From NCBI GenBank assembly GCA_913061095.1, contig CAJXVM010000016.1, positions 1-64,000 on the forward strand: a stretch of 64,000 nt of DNA, in the 5' to 3' direction. How positions within the stretch are numbered: position 1 is the first letter of the stretch; every line of letters begins with the position of its first letter. Positions 6,552-15,681 of the stretch are shown here, in pieces. The translations under genes were made by a program, and so were the position numbers. This DNA comes from an uncultured Ignavibacteria bacterium. Lineage in GTDB: Bacteria; Bacteroidota; Ignavibacteria; SZUA-365. The notes under the pieces were generated by a model. That model searched no databases and had not been told where the DNA came from. It was given only the letters and a program-made list of their open reading frames with translations.

Positions 6552-7709
6552 ATGAAAGTACCTCTTCTAGATCTAAAAGCTCAGTACGAATCAATTCGCC
6601 ACGAAATCGAACCCGTCCTCCTGAAGGTCGCAGAAGACCAGGCCTTTATTCTCGGCCCTGAAGTCGAAGCTCTCGAGCAAAACATCGCCAACTACATCGG
6701 TGCAAAGTACGCCGTCGGCGTTTCTTCAGGGACCGATGCCCTGCTGCTGGCCATGATGGCGCTGGGAATCGGCGAGGGAGACGGGGTGATCGTGCCGACG
6801 TTCAGCTTTTTCGCGACGGCCGGAGTGGTGGCGCGGCTGAATGCGATGCCAATTTTCGTGGATATCGATCCCGAGACGTACAATATCGACCCGGTCGGGA
6901 TTGAGAAGGCGTACGCGAAATACAAAGGCGATGTGAATATCAAGGCCATAGTTACTGTCCACCTGTTCGGTCAGGCCGCGCACATGAAGCCGATCATGGA
7001 ATTCGCCGAGGCGAACGGACTGCATGTCATCGAGGACGCCGCCCAGGCGATCGGGTCGGCATATATGGATGAACGGCGGGTCGGAAGTATCGGTACCGCC
7101 GGCTGTTTCAGCTTTTTCCCGAGCAAAAACCTCGGAGCGTTCGGTGATGGTGGCGTTGTTACGACGAACGACGAAGAACTCGCACACAAGATGCGCCTCA
7201 TGCGCGTTCATGGCGCGGAAAAGCGCTATTACCACGAAATGATCGGCGGCAACTTTCGCCTCGACGCCATCCAGGCCGCCGTCCTCAACGTCAAGCGGAA
7301 ATACCTGGATAGCTGGCACGAATCCCGCCGCAAAAACGCGCAAAAGTACAATGAGCTGTTTGCATCTCAGGATGATATCGTAACACCTGCATCCGTATAC
7401 GAGGACGATTCTTCACCTCTTCACCCCTTTACCTCTTTACGATTCCCACATATTTACAACCAATACTCCATCCGCACACCCCGCCGGGATCAGCTCATGG
7501 CGAACCTCAACGAACACGGCATCGGCAATGCCGTTTATTACCCCGTGCCCTTCCATGAGCAGAAATGCTTCGCTGATGTTCCGAGTGCCAGAGACGCATT
7601 CCCTGTCGCAGACCAGATCTCAGCCGAGATCATAGCGATTCCAGTCTACCCTGAATTAACGAGCGATATGCAGGAGTATGTAGCGAATACTATCAAGAGT
7701 TTTCTCTGA
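6552..7709 (+). CDS. DegT/DnrJ/EryC1 sugar aminotransferase
   Basis: 385 aa PLP-dependent nucleotide-sugar aminotransferase. The start is set at MKVPLLDLKAQYESI because an in-frame extension upstream would be encoded by the cassette arm. Motifs: VSSGTDALLLAMMALGIG near 57, VIEDAAQAIGSAY near 159-171 with the PLP Asp, and CFSFFPSKNLGAFGDGG with Lys192 as Schiff base. With the WlbA- and WlbB-like genes downstream it could be the WlbC/WbpE step, 3-amination of a UDP-hexuluronic acid. A dTDP-3-keto sugar aminotransferase is the alternative. Residues about 287-297 (SPLHPFTSLRF) are encoded by a family-A repeat arm at 7411-7444, just before the conserved HIYNQYSIRTPRRDQL segment. Confidence 0.9.
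   Translation: MKVPLLDLKAQYESIRHEIEPVLLKVAEDQAFILGPEVEALEQNIANYIGAKYAVGVSSGTDALLLAMMALGIGEGDGVIVPTFSFFATAGVVARLNAMPIFVDIDPETYNIDPVGIEKAYAKYKGDVNIKAIVTVHLFGQAAHMKPIMEFAEANGLHVIEDAAQAIGSAYMDERRVGSIGTAGCFSFFPSKNLGAFGDGGVVTTNDEELAHKMRLMRVHGAEKRYYHEMIGGNFRLDAIQAAVLNVKRKYLDSWHESRRKNAQKYNELFASQDDIVTPASVYEDDSSPLHPFTSLRFPHIYNQYSIRTPRRDQLMANLNEHGIGNAVYYPVPFHEQKCFADVPSARDAFPVADQISAEIIAIPVYPELTSDMQEYVANTIKSFL
7411..7444. repeat. family-A arm inside the DegT aminotransferase gene
   Basis: CTTCACCTCTTCACCCCTTT followed by ACCTCTTTACGATT is a single family-A arm with its standard terminus (reverse complement AATCGTAAAG). It lies within an intact reading frame and adds about 11 residues at a surface-loop position. 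Composition and period match the intergenic copies. Confidence 0.75.
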
Positions 7710-7748
7710 GCACTACGATGAAGATTGGGACGAACAGCTATTCAGGAA

Positions 7749-8639
7749 ATGGTAATTGTTCTTCGTAATTATGGCCGGTTGGGAAATCAACTATTTCAAT
7801 TGGCAATGCTGTATGCGAATGCACTAGAGTACGACTACCGGATTATCAATATTCCATTCTGGCAGCATGCCGCGAAATTCCCCTATTTAGAGAGGGATGG
7901 GTTGATAAAAGTGACAATGGGGAATATCTTTGTAAACAAAGCTGTTAAAAGAGTACTTGCTCAGTTTGTTTCTAAAAAGACTGGCAGAATTCTCAGTAAG
8001 AAGGGGCTGTTTCTAAGATATCAGCAGACGGAAATGGAATCAGGAATCGAATTTTTCGATCTACGCAATGAAGACTACCTTGTTTCCGCAAAAAGAGGGA
8101 TCGCAGCATTTTTCGGGTGGTTTTTCGAAGATCTACAGAGCTGGTATGGACATTCTGATGAGATCCGAAGGGCATTTAGACCAGATGAGGTAACACAGAA
8201 ACAGGCAAAGGCAATCTTTGATGGGATTGGGCCTTCAACAAAAATTGTCGGAATACATATCAGACGTGGAGATTATCGCACGGCATACAACGGTAAATAT
8301 TGTTTTGATAATGAGGAGTGGTCGGGGATAATCTGTAGTTTGAACCATCAGTTCAAGAAATGTAATGAGAGTGTGGTGTTTCTCATCTGTTCTGATGAGG
8401 AAGTTGCTCTTGATGTGCCCGATGAGATAGATATTATATACAGTCGTGAAAATGCATATGTGGATCTCGACCTGTTGAGCAAATGCGATCTGCTCGTAGG
8501 GGTTATGAGCACCTTTGTATGTTGGGCATCATTTATGGGGCAAGTCCCGCTTATTGTAACAGAGGAACCGGAAGCTGTCTCGATGTCGGATGCACGTGTT
8601 TGCACAGGATATCTTCCAAACAAGCCTTTGTTTGCATGA
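7749..8639 (+). CDS. GT11-type glycosyltransferase (alpha-1,2-fucosyltransferase family)
   Basis: 296 aa, start chosen at MVIVLRNYGRLGNQLFQLAML, which places the conserved N-terminal GRLGNQLFQ motif of GT11 in position; a TTG start 24 bp upstream is possible. The GDP-fucose-binding motif HIRRGDY occurs near residue 175, and the C-terminal DLDLLSKCDLLVGVMSTFVCWASFMG is typical of the family. It should transfer L-fucose from GDP-fucose onto a galactose or similar acceptor in the O-unit at the cytoplasmic membrane face. The GDP-fucose genes gmd and fcl lie 48 kb away. Codon use is more AT-rich than upstream, consistent with transferred O-antigen genes. Confidence 0.85.
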   Translation: MVIVLRNYGRLGNQLFQLAMLYANALEYDYRIINIPFWQHAAKFPYLERDGLIKVTMGNIFVNKAVKRVLAQFVSKKTGRILSKKGLFLRYQQTEMESGIEFFDLRNEDYLVSAKRGIAAFFGWFFEDLQSWYGHSDEIRRAFRPDEVTQKQAKAIFDGIGPSTKIVGIHIRRGDYRTAYNGKYCFDNEEWSGIICSLNHQFKKCNESVVFLICSDEEVALDVPDEIDIIYSRENAYVDLDLLSKCDLLVGVMSTFVCWASFMGQVPLIVTEEPEAVSMSDARVCTGYLPNKPLFA

Positions 8640-8673
8640 GTTTGTATCGAATTGTCCTCTGGATGGGTGAAAA

Positions 8674-9540
8674 ATGAAAGGTATCATCCTCGCCGGTGGA
8701 TCCGGTACGCGGCTTTATCCCCTGACGCTTGTTGTATCAAAGCAGCTGCTGCCGATATACGACAAGCCGATGATCTATTATCCACTGACTACGCTCATGC
8801 TGGCGGGCATTCGTGAAATTCTCATCATCTCCACCCCGCATGATCTGCCGTTGTTCAGACGATTGCTTGGTGACGGATCACAGTGGGGGGTAAGTCTTAA
8901 ATACGCTCAGCAGCCTAAACCGGAGGGTTTGGCGCAGGCATTCATCATTGGTGAAGATTTTATAGATGGTGAGCCAAGCTGTCTTATTCTGGGTGACAAC
9001 CTGTTTTATGGTGCTAATCTTGAGCGCACTGTCACAGAGGCTGCGGCCGTTGCCGATGGCGGTGTTGTGTTCGCATACTATGTCAAGAATCCGGAGCGAT
9101 ACGGCGTCGTGGAATTCTCCGAAAACAACAAAGCTGTATCTATTGAGGAAAAGCCCTCACAACCCCGTTCGCGGTACGCGGTTCCAGGACTCTATTTTTA
9201 CGATAGCAATGCAAGTCAGTATGCGAAAGAGCAGAAACCGTCCGCCCGTGGCGAGCTTGAGATCACTGACCTGAATAACCGCTATCTGGAGCAGGGAAAG
9301 CTTCAAGTACAGGTCTTCAGCCGCGGCATGGCCTGGCTGGACACAGGCACGCATGAGTCCCTTCTGCAGGCCTCCAGCTTTATCGAGACCATCGAACAGA
9401 GGCAGGGACTAAAAATCGGTTGTCCTGAGGAAGTCGCCTGGCGTAAGGGATTCATCGATGATGATGCACTTGCCTGTTTGGCCGAGCATTATTCCAAGAA
9501 TCCATACGGTGAATACCTTTTCAGCCTTATATCCTTTTGA
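8674..9540 (+). CDS. rfbA: glucose-1-phosphate thymidylyltransferase
   Basis: 288 aa RmlA. It makes dTDP-glucose from Glc-1-P and dTTP, the first step of dTDP-deoxysugar synthesis. Signature: [16 protein letters not shown] at the N terminus, [25 protein letters not shown] with a metal-binding Asp, [17 protein letters not shown] and [17 protein letters not shown]. Length and motifs are complete. None of rfbB, rfbC or rfbD lies in this window, so further dTDP-sugar steps must be encoded elsewhere. WecE at 254 uses a dTDP-sugar. The gap to the next gene is only 17 bp and again pyrimidine-rich. Confidence 0.96.
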   Translation: MKGIILAGGSGTRLYPLTLVVSKQLLPIYDKPMIYYPLTTLMLAGIREILIISTPHDLPLFRRLLGDGSQWGVSLKYAQQPKPEGLAQAFIIGEDFIDGEPSCLILGDNLFYGANLERTVTEAAAVADGGVVFAYYVKNPERYGVVEFSENNKAVSIEEKPSQPRSRYAVPGLYFYDSNASQYAKEQKPSARGELEITDLNNRYLEQGKLQVQVFSRGMAWLDTGTHESLLQASSFIETIEQRQGLKIGCPEEVAWRKGFIDDDALACLAEHYSKNPYGEYLFSLISF

Positions 9541-9557
9541 CCTTTTCGCCGTCTTCC

Positions 9558-10532
9558 ATGAATAATTTCGCTCTTACCGGTATTGCCGGCTATATCGCCC
9601 CTCGTCACCTGAAAGCTATCAAGGCTGTCAACGGGAATCTCCTTGCCGCCTGCGATCCACATGATTCGGTTGGAATTCTCGACAGTTATTTCCCGGACGC
9701 ATCATTCTTTAAGGAATTCGAGCGTTTTGACCGACATCTTGAAAAACTGCGTCGCGGCAGCCAGGAAGAACGTGTCCAGTTTGTGAGCATCTGCTCTCCG
9801 AATCATCTCCATGATGCTCATATCCGTCAGGCTGTGCGCGTGGGTGCGGATGCAATCTGTGAAAAGCCTATCGTCCTCAATCCTTGGAATCTGGATCCGC
9901 TTGTGGAACTGGAGGAGGAATATGGGCAGAAAATATGGACGGTTCTGCAGCTCCGGGTGCATCCGGCGATTCTTGATTTGAAGGCTAAACTTGAGGAGGA
10001 AAAGGGGAATCAGGAAAATGATGTAAATGGAAAGCGCTATGAGGTGGAGCTGACGTACATTACTACGCGTGGGAAATGGTACGATTATTCTTGGAAAGGA
10101 GATACAGAGAAATCAGGCGGGATCGCAACGAATATCGGCGTCCATTTCTTTGACCTGCTCCTTTGGCTGTTTGGGTACGTTCGTCACAGCGAGGTCCATG
10201 TTTCGGAACCGAGAAGGATGTGCGGGTTTTTGGACCTCGTTAACGCAGATGTACGCTGGTGCCTGTCATTGGAACGCGCTGATCTACCACCGGACGCCAC
10301 GGCGAATGGTCAGCCAACCTTCCGCACCATCAAGGTGAACGGTGCGAGAATCGAATTCACCGGCGGCTTCACCGATCTTCATACTGAAGTCTACAGGGAG
10401 ACCATCGCAGGCCGCGGCTTCGGCATTCGCGATGCATATCCGAGTATCCAGCTCGTCCACCAGCTCCGCTACGCCGTACCCGTTTCTAACTCCGACCCAG
10501 CCATAACACACGCTCTGGTTGAAAAGATATGA
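9558..10532 (+). CDS. wlbA: Gfo/Idh/MocA oxidoreductase, WlbA/WbpB type
   Basis: 324 aa, start at MNNFALTGIAGYIAPRHLKAI, which is collinear with WlbA/WbpB. These enzymes oxidise UDP-N-acetylglucosaminuronic acid at C3 with NAD. Landmarks: GIAGYIAPRH dinucleotide loop, DSYFPDASFFKEFERFDRH, SICSPNHLHDAHI, CEKP catalytic loop near 112, and GGIATNIGVHFFDLLLWLFG with the catalytic His. Together with the downstream acetyltransferase and the aminotransferase at 6552 this gives most of the UDP-2,3-diacetamido-2,3-dideoxy-glucuronate pathway. No WbpI-like epimerase is visible in the window. Confidence 0.88.
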   Translation: MNNFALTGIAGYIAPRHLKAIKAVNGNLLAACDPHDSVGILDSYFPDASFFKEFERFDRHLEKLRRGSQEERVQFVSICSPNHLHDAHIRQAVRVGADAICEKPIVLNPWNLDPLVELEEEYGQKIWTVLQLRVHPAILDLKAKLEEEKGNQENDVNGKRYEVELTYITTRGKWYDYSWKGDTEKSGGIATNIGVHFFDLLLWLFGYVRHSEVHVSEPRRMCGFLDLVNADVRWCLSLERADLPPDATANGQPTFRTIKVNGARIEFTGGFTDLHTEVYRETIAGRGFGIRDAYPSIQLVHQLRYAVPVSNSDPAITHALVEKI

Positions 10533-10538
10533 GCTGTT

Positions 10539-10574
10539 CCTTCACTCCTTTACCCCTACACCTCTTCACGATTT
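10539..10574. repeat. single family-A arm before wlbB
   Basis: CCTTCACTCCTTTACCCCTA continued by CACCTCTTCACGATTT, ending in the family-A terminus one base before the wlbB start codon. It occupies nearly the whole 43-bp gap between wlbA and wlbB and could be read in frame as an N-terminal extension of wlbB. Confidence 0.72.
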
Positions 10575-10575
10575 C

Positions 10576-11163
10576 ATGACAGACTACTTCGCACACGAAT
10601 CAGCCTACATTGACCCCGATGTCCACATCGGCTCTGGAACGAAAATCTGGCACTTCACCCATATCCAGAGTGGTGCAAGCATCGGAAAAAACTGCGTTTT
10701 TGGTCAGAACGTGAATGTCGGAAACAATGTCCAAATCGGAGATTTTTGCAAGGTGCAGAACAATGTATCCATTTATGAAGGTGTGATTCTGGAAGATTAT
10801 GTGTTTTGCGGCCCTTCGATGGTGTTCACAAACGTGTTGAATCCGCGCTGCAAATTTCCCCAGAGAGGAACCGAACACTACGTAGAGACCACTGTCGGGG
10901 AGGGTGCCTCACTGGGTGCGAACTGTACCATCGTGTGCGGGAATCAAATCGGGAAACATGCGTTCGTCGGCGCCGGTGCGGTTGTGACGAAAGGTGTTCC
11001 CGATTATGCGCTGGTGTTGGGTAGTCCGGCACGCATTGTGGGGTGGGTGAGCGAAGCCGGCGAAAGGCTGTATTTTGACTTGGAAGGACGCGCTATTTGT
11101 CCGAAAACAGAGATGGAATATCGTCTGGAAGGCGATGCGGTTAAAAAAATGAGGGAAAGTTGA
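10576..11163 (+). CDS. wlbB: left-handed beta-helix N-acetyltransferase, WlbB/WbpD type
   Basis: 195 aa hexapeptide-repeat acetyltransferase. It starts MTDYFAHESAYIDPDVHIGSGTK; the upstream in-frame codons are repeat-derived. Repeats such as IGKNCVFGQNVNVG, IGDFCKVQNNVSIYEGV, LGANCTIVCG and IGKHAFVGAGAVV form the trimeric coil. YVFCGPSMVFTNVLNPRC and the C-terminal GWVSEAGERL match WbpD/WlbB, which acetylate the 3-amino group of UDP-2-acetamido-3-amino-glucuronate. Position directly after wlbA supports this. A FdtC/QdtC-type acetyltransferase on dTDP-sugars is a less likely alternative. Confidence 0.87.
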   Translation: MTDYFAHESAYIDPDVHIGSGTKIWHFTHIQSGASIGKNCVFGQNVNVGNNVQIGDFCKVQNNVSIYEGVILEDYVFCGPSMVFTNVLNPRCKFPQRGTEHYVETTVGEGASLGANCTIVCGNQIGKHAFVGAGAVVTKGVPDYALVLGSPARIVGWVSEAGERLYFDLEGRAICPKTEMEYRLEGDAVKKMRES

Positions 11164-11177
11164 TAACGCAATCAAGC

Positions 11178-12008
11178 ATGAGCACGCAGACGACTGTTAT
11201 CGAGGCAGGATCGAAGTCCACCAGCGCCGTCATGCGCGAGGTGTGGGCCTACAGGGATCTTTTCATGTTTCTCACACTGCGGGACATCAAGGTCATTTAC
11301 AAGCAGACCGTCCTCGGTTTCCTGTGGGCATTTATCCAGCCCTTCTTCTCTGTTGTTGTATTTACTTTCGTGTTCGGTCACATGGCCAAGGTACCATCGG
11401 ACGGACAGCCCTACGCCATATTCAGCATCGTGGCCGTGGTGCCATGGACCTTCATTTCTTCAAGCATCTCCGCGTCTGGACAATCGCTCGTCAGTAATCT
11501 GAACATGATTTCCAAGGTATACTTCCCCCGAATTATCATACCATTCGTCCCTGTGACGGCGAAGATGGTTGATTTCGGGATTTCGTTGATTCTCATTGTC
11601 GCCGGCATGCTGTATTTTGGCATCAATCCAGGATGGAGCATACTCTACCTGCCAATCATGATACTGCTTATGTATCTCACCGCAGCAGCGTTTGGAGTCT
11701 GGATCACCGCGTTTGCGATACAGTATCGCGACGTGAAATTCATCATTGGTTTCCTGGTTCATTTGCTGATGTACGCCGCTCCTGTGGTCTGGCCGGCCTC
11801 CCTCGTCAAGGAGACCTATCCGGTGCTGTGGCCATGGTATGGGCTTTACCCAATTGCGGGAGCCATCGATGGAATCCGTTCCGTGCTGCTTGGCAGTACC
11901 ATCAACTGGGATCTCATCGGGTTGAGTGCACTGAGCACGTCGCTGCTGCTTACCTCCGGGATCATGTATTTCATGAAGCGCGAACGTTATTTTGCGGATG
12001 TGGCATAG
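11178..12008 (+). CDS. wzm: polysaccharide ABC exporter permease (Wzm type)
   Basis: 276 aa inner-membrane protein of the ABC-2 family with six predicted hydrophobic segments. Start MSTQTTVIEAG; a TTG at 11160 overlapping the wlbB stop is possible. RDLFMFLTLRDIKVIYKQTVLGFLWAFIQP is the hallmark cytoplasmic N-terminal region of O-antigen and teichoic-acid exporters. It pairs with the Wzt ATPase 18 bp downstream to flip completed undecaprenyl-linked glycans. Co-occurrence with Wzy-like proteins later in the window means two assembly routes may be encoded. Confidence 0.93.
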   Translation: MSTQTTVIEAGSKSTSAVMREVWAYRDLFMFLTLRDIKVIYKQTVLGFLWAFIQPFFSVVVFTFVFGHMAKVPSDGQPYAIFSIVAVVPWTFISSSISASGQSLVSNLNMISKVYFPRIIIPFVPVTAKMVDFGISLILIVAGMLYFGINPGWSILYLPIMILLMYLTAAAFGVWITAFAIQYRDVKFIIGFLVHLLMYAAPVVWPASLVKETYPVLWPWYGLYPIAGAIDGIRSVLLGSTINWDLIGLSALSTSLLLTSGIMYFMKRERYFADVA

Positions 12009-12026
12009 GGAGGAGGAGGCATAATA

Positions 12027-13292
12027 ATGATCCGCGTCGAAAATCTTTCCAAGCAATACCGTATTGGTGCCAAAGTCGAGCGTGCACGTACACTCAGCGA
12101 GGCTGTGGGGTCATTCCTGACTTCGCCACTACGCAATCTGCGCCGTCTGCAGGGACTTACGAGCTTTCGTGAAGATGATGAGGAGAATGTCCTCTGGGCA
12201 TTGAAGGACATCTCATTTGAAGTGAATCAAGGAGAGGTCGTAGGCATTATCGGGCGGAATGGTGCTGGTAAAAGTACGTTACTGAAAGTCCTATCGCGCA
12301 TCACGCCGCCATCGCATGGTCGCGTTTCGATTGGCGGTCGCGTTTCAAGCCTTCTGGAAGTAGGTACCGGTTTTCATCCTGAACTTTCCGGGCGAGAGAA
12401 TATTTATCTGAATGGAACGATACTCGGGATGCGGAAAGCGGAGGTCGATCGTAAATTTGATGAGATTGTAGATTTTTCCGGTGTGGAAAAATTCATTGAT
12501 ACTCCCGTAAAGAGATACTCAAGTGGGATGTCGGTGAGATTGGCCTTCTCTGTCGCGGCGCATCTCGAACCAGAAGTTCTCATCGTTGATGAAGTCCTCG
12601 CAGTTGGTGATATGGCATTTCAGAAGAAATGCCTCGGCAAAATGGAAACGGTTGCCGGTGAAGGAAGGACCGTTGTTATTGTTAGCCACCAGCTGGATAT
12701 GGTAAGAAATCTATGCAAAAGGACCATTTTGCTTGAGGATGGTAAGAAAATGCTGGATGGGGCATCTGCCGATGTAATTGATTCGTATCTGAATTCGGCA
12801 ATCCCCGAAGGTGTGAAGCCGCTATTTGAAGTCGAAGAAGATTCCGAAATGGACATTCAAATAGTAGCGGGTCGTGTTTTGGACGCGGAAGGAAACCTCT
12901 GTGCCAATTTTGATATCTATGATAAAATAACATTAGAAATTGATTATCATGTGCGTAGCAAAATCATAGGACCCACCCTTGGATTCGAGGTGTATAGTGG
13001 TGGAGTTGTGCTGTTTGCTTCATTTCAATCAGATGAACAATCGAATAACTCGCATCAGTACGATCCAGGAAGCTATCGTTGTAGGATGCGTATACCATCG
13101 CCCTTGTTGAAGCCAGGTAGATATTATCTTGTGTTTTCGATTGGGGTGCCAAGAAGAATGAGTCTTCAGAGAATAGAACAGGCCCTCATTTTTGATGTAG
13201 AGATGATTACGAAGGCAGGGGCGTATCTCAGTTATTCAGCGGATAGGCCTGGTACAATAGCTGTGCCGATTGTGTGGGAGCAGTGGCCCTGA
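12027..13292 (+). CDS. wzt: polysaccharide ABC exporter ATPase with C-terminal Wzt domain
   Basis: 421 aa. The nucleotide-binding domain has Walker A GRNGAGKST at 76-84, signature YSSGM at 164-168, Walker B VLIVDEVLAVGD near 184-195 and H-loop His221. Residues from about 275 form a Wzt_C beta-sandwich (VLDAEGNLCANFDIYDKITLEI...), which in Wzt proteins recognises the modified non-reducing end of the glycan before export. A strong GGGAGGAGGAGG precedes the start. The methyltransferase that follows is a plausible chain-terminating enzyme for such recognition. Base composition falls toward AT-rich in the C-terminal half, which suggests the carbohydrate-binding part is exchanged with the sugar genes. 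Confidence 0.93.
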   Translation: MIRVENLSKQYRIGAKVERARTLSEAVGSFLTSPLRNLRRLQGLTSFREDDEENVLWALKDISFEVNQGEVVGIIGRNGAGKSTLLKVLSRITPPSHGRVSIGGRVSSLLEVGTGFHPELSGRENIYLNGTILGMRKAEVDRKFDEIVDFSGVEKFIDTPVKRYSSGMSVRLAFSVAAHLEPEVLIVDEVLAVGDMAFQKKCLGKMETVAGEGRTVVIVSHQLDMVRNLCKRTILLEDGKKMLDGASADVIDSYLNSAIPEGVKPLFEVEEDSEMDIQIVAGRVLDAEGNLCANFDIYDKITLEIDYHVRSKIIGPTLGFEVYSGGVVLFASFQSDEQSNNSHQYDPGSYRCRMRIPSPLLKPGRYYLVFSIGVPRRMSLQRIEQALIFDVEMITKAGAYLSYSADRPGTIAVPIVWEQWP

Positions 13293-13319
13293 TAATGGCA
13301 TTAGTAATAGGAAATATTC

Positions 13320-14123
13320 ATGGATAATAAGACTGTAGAGTACTACAACAATTATGTTAATAAACTTCTAATCGACTATGTTGGTGGCAATCCAAGAATT
13401 ATCGCCGCCATAAAGAAGGCGCAAAGGTGGGTCCCTCAAAATGCGAAATCTATACTTGATATAGGCTGCGGGATTGGCTGGACGACACATGAATTAGCTT
13501 ATCATCGAGGGCAGTCGAAGGTGCTGGGTGTAGATTTGAGTCCGGATTTAATACGTACCGCGAAAACCCTATTCCAGCTAAACAATTTGTCTTATGATGT
13601 ACATGATTTAACGGAAATGAAATTGGGGGGGGCTTTTGATGCAGTGGTAATGATCGATGTCTATGAACATATAGCCGTCAGTGATAGACGTGTATTTCAC
13701 GGAGCGCTCGCAAATATCATGAAGCCAAACTTCGGTAGACTTATCATAACTTGTCCTTCAGTCTACCATCAAGCATATCTGAGAAACCACGTAAAAGATG
13801 ATCTTCAGCCAATCGACGAGGACGTAGACTTGAGTGCACTGTTAATGGTCGCAAGTGATATAGGTGCAGAGCTAATTCATTTTGAGTATATTAACGTATG
13901 GAGTTCATATGATTATATACATGTAGTGATGGACCGTAATGTGAATTATGCGCATGGCGCCTGTGTCGATAAAAATGAGGAATTCGAGATAGAAGATGAG
14001 GCTTCGAGAAAAAATCGCGCACTTAAGATGTATCCTGAATTGAAGGGTGAGCTGAAGGATGATGTGGGGTTCATGAAAAGGGCGAAACGAAAAGTGACAA
14101 AGATATTATCAATCAGAAAGTAA
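13320..14123 (+). CDS. class I SAM-dependent methyltransferase
   Basis: 267 aa. The SAM-binding motif I is SILDIGCGIGWTTHELAYH near 44-62, followed by VLGVDLSPDLI (acidic end of strand 2) and DAVVMIDVYEHI (motif near strand 4). The rest is not specific. It sits between wzt and a glycosyltransferase and is AT-rich. A role in methylating the glycan, possibly as a chain cap read by the Wzt C-terminal domain, is inferred from position only. Confidence 0.8.
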   Translation: MDNKTVEYYNNYVNKLLIDYVGGNPRIIAAIKKAQRWVPQNAKSILDIGCGIGWTTHELAYHRGQSKVLGVDLSPDLIRTAKTLFQLNNLSYDVHDLTEMKLGGAFDAVVMIDVYEHIAVSDRRVFHGALANIMKPNFGRLIITCPSVYHQAYLRNHVKDDLQPIDEDVDLSALLMVASDIGAELIHFEYINVWSSYDYIHVVMDRNVNYAHGACVDKNEEFEIEDEASRKNRALKMYPELKGELKDDVGFMKRAKRKVTKILSIRK

Positions 14124-14124
14124 C

Positions 14125-15258
14125 ATGATGAATCTCGCTCTTATCTCACCAGCGAATGGTGCTTACTCCGAAACGTTTATTCGCGCGCATGTCGAAAGGC
14201 TCAGCGGCAGTGTGTACTATTATTATGGGGGGCATATCCCATCAATATTAGATGGCTATGGCGCTATTAGCCCACATGGTGTTATTGGAAAGGCACGGAA
14301 TGTTCTAACAAGGGCTGTCACGAATGCTATTACTGCAGGTAGGTTCACCAATAAGGAATTGAGTCTCTATCGATCGCTGAAGGGGAACTCAATAGATGTA
14401 GTGTTGGCGGAGTATGGCACAACAGGTGCATCAGTATTGAATGTGTGCAAGCTGCTGAATATGCCGTTGATAGTTCATCTGCATGGTTACGATATTTCTG
14501 TTAAGAATGTTTTAGAAGAATATGCATCGAAGTATAGATCGTTATTTGCGTATGCACATAGAATAGTGGTTGTATCAGAACCTATGCGCAAAGCGGTTAA
14601 AAGGTTTGGCGCATCTGATTGCAAAATACTGTATGCCCCATGCGGGCCAAGAGAGTTCTTTGCGAATGTGATTCCAACATATAGTGAGAAGGCATTTGTG
14701 TCTGTGGGTCGTTTTGTCGATAAGAAAGCACCGTATTATACGATATTATCTTTTGCAAAGGTATGTGAGAAGCACTCAGATGCGATGCTGTATATGGCGG
14801 GTGCGGGCTACTTATTGAATACCTGTAAGAACCTTGTAAAGCAAATGCGACTGGAACATAATGTTGTGTTCATGGGGATTATTGACTCGGATGAATTCAT
14901 GGAGAGGTTGTCGAAGGTCCGCGCATTTGTTCAGCATTCAATTATAGCTGAGGATGGCGATATGGAGGGTAACCCCGTTGCAATTATGGAGGCACAGGCT
15001 GCAGGCGTACCCGTCGTTGCGACAAAGCATGCCGGTATACCAGAAGTTGTAATCAATGGAGAAACGGGCATCCTTGTAGATGAACACGATGTGGATGGCA
15101 TGGCAAGAGCCTTGTTGCGATTGTTAGATGATGTTGACCTTGCAAAGAAGTACGGTAGATCAGCCAAAAACAGGATGAAAGAGCATTTTACGATCGATAG
15201 ACATATTAATGCACTGAATGAAGCAATAGCGAATGCAGCACAAAATATGGTAGAATAG
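14125..15258 (+). CDS. GT4-family glycosyltransferase
   Basis: 377 aa, GT-B fold. N-terminal MNLALISPANGAYSETFIRAHVERL is typical of GT4 enzymes of the colanic-acid/WcaL-like type. Also present are VHLHGYDIS near 117 and, in the C-terminal donor-binding domain, FVSVGRFVDKKAPYYTI, MEGNPVAIMEAQAAGVPVVA (E-x7-E motif) and TGILVDEHD. It is likely a retaining transferase that uses a nucleotide sugar on the cytoplasmic face. It starts 2 nt after the methyltransferase stop; a second ATG follows at once. It is the last intact gene before the IS block. Confidence 0.88.
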   Translation: MMNLALISPANGAYSETFIRAHVERLSGSVYYYYGGHIPSILDGYGAISPHGVIGKARNVLTRAVTNAITAGRFTNKELSLYRSLKGNSIDVVLAEYGTTGASVLNVCKLLNMPLIVHLHGYDISVKNVLEEYASKYRSLFAYAHRIVVVSEPMRKAVKRFGASDCKILYAPCGPREFFANVIPTYSEKAFVSVGRFVDKKAPYYTILSFAKVCEKHSDAMLYMAGAGYLLNTCKNLVKQMRLEHNVVFMGIIDSDEFMERLSKVRAFVQHSIIAEDGDMEGNPVAIMEAQAAGVPVVATKHAGIPEVVINGETGILVDEHDVDGMARALLRLLDDVDLAKKYGRSAKNRMKEHFTIDRHINALNEAIANAAQNMVE

Positions 15259-15681
15259 CCATCTATCATTATTTCTGCTTTAGAACTGATTCGGTGAGAG
15301 TGTGAGTACTACGGCGTATTCACTCTTACTGTAAAAGTAAGAAGCAGCACGGAAGGATAGATTTAATTATCCCTCAGTAGTGTCTGGACGTTAATCAAAC
15401 AAAATCAACTGATTAGCGTCGTTGCTGACGGTTTCGTCGATTCTCGATGTGCTAAGTACTTGATTTAGCGGAACTTTTTCGAACAACGTGACGCTCAAAA
15501 TCTGTAGGATGCTGCAAAGACTTGCTTCCACATTGATGTGTATTCCGGTTTATTCTACCACCCATTCCGATTGATTCCGACCGGGCATTCTGAAGTTATC
15601 CGACCGGGGATTCTGGTGAAAAGCGACCACCTGATCGGAGCGCAGCGACGAAGGCTCGTGGAACATATCATGATCAACGGG

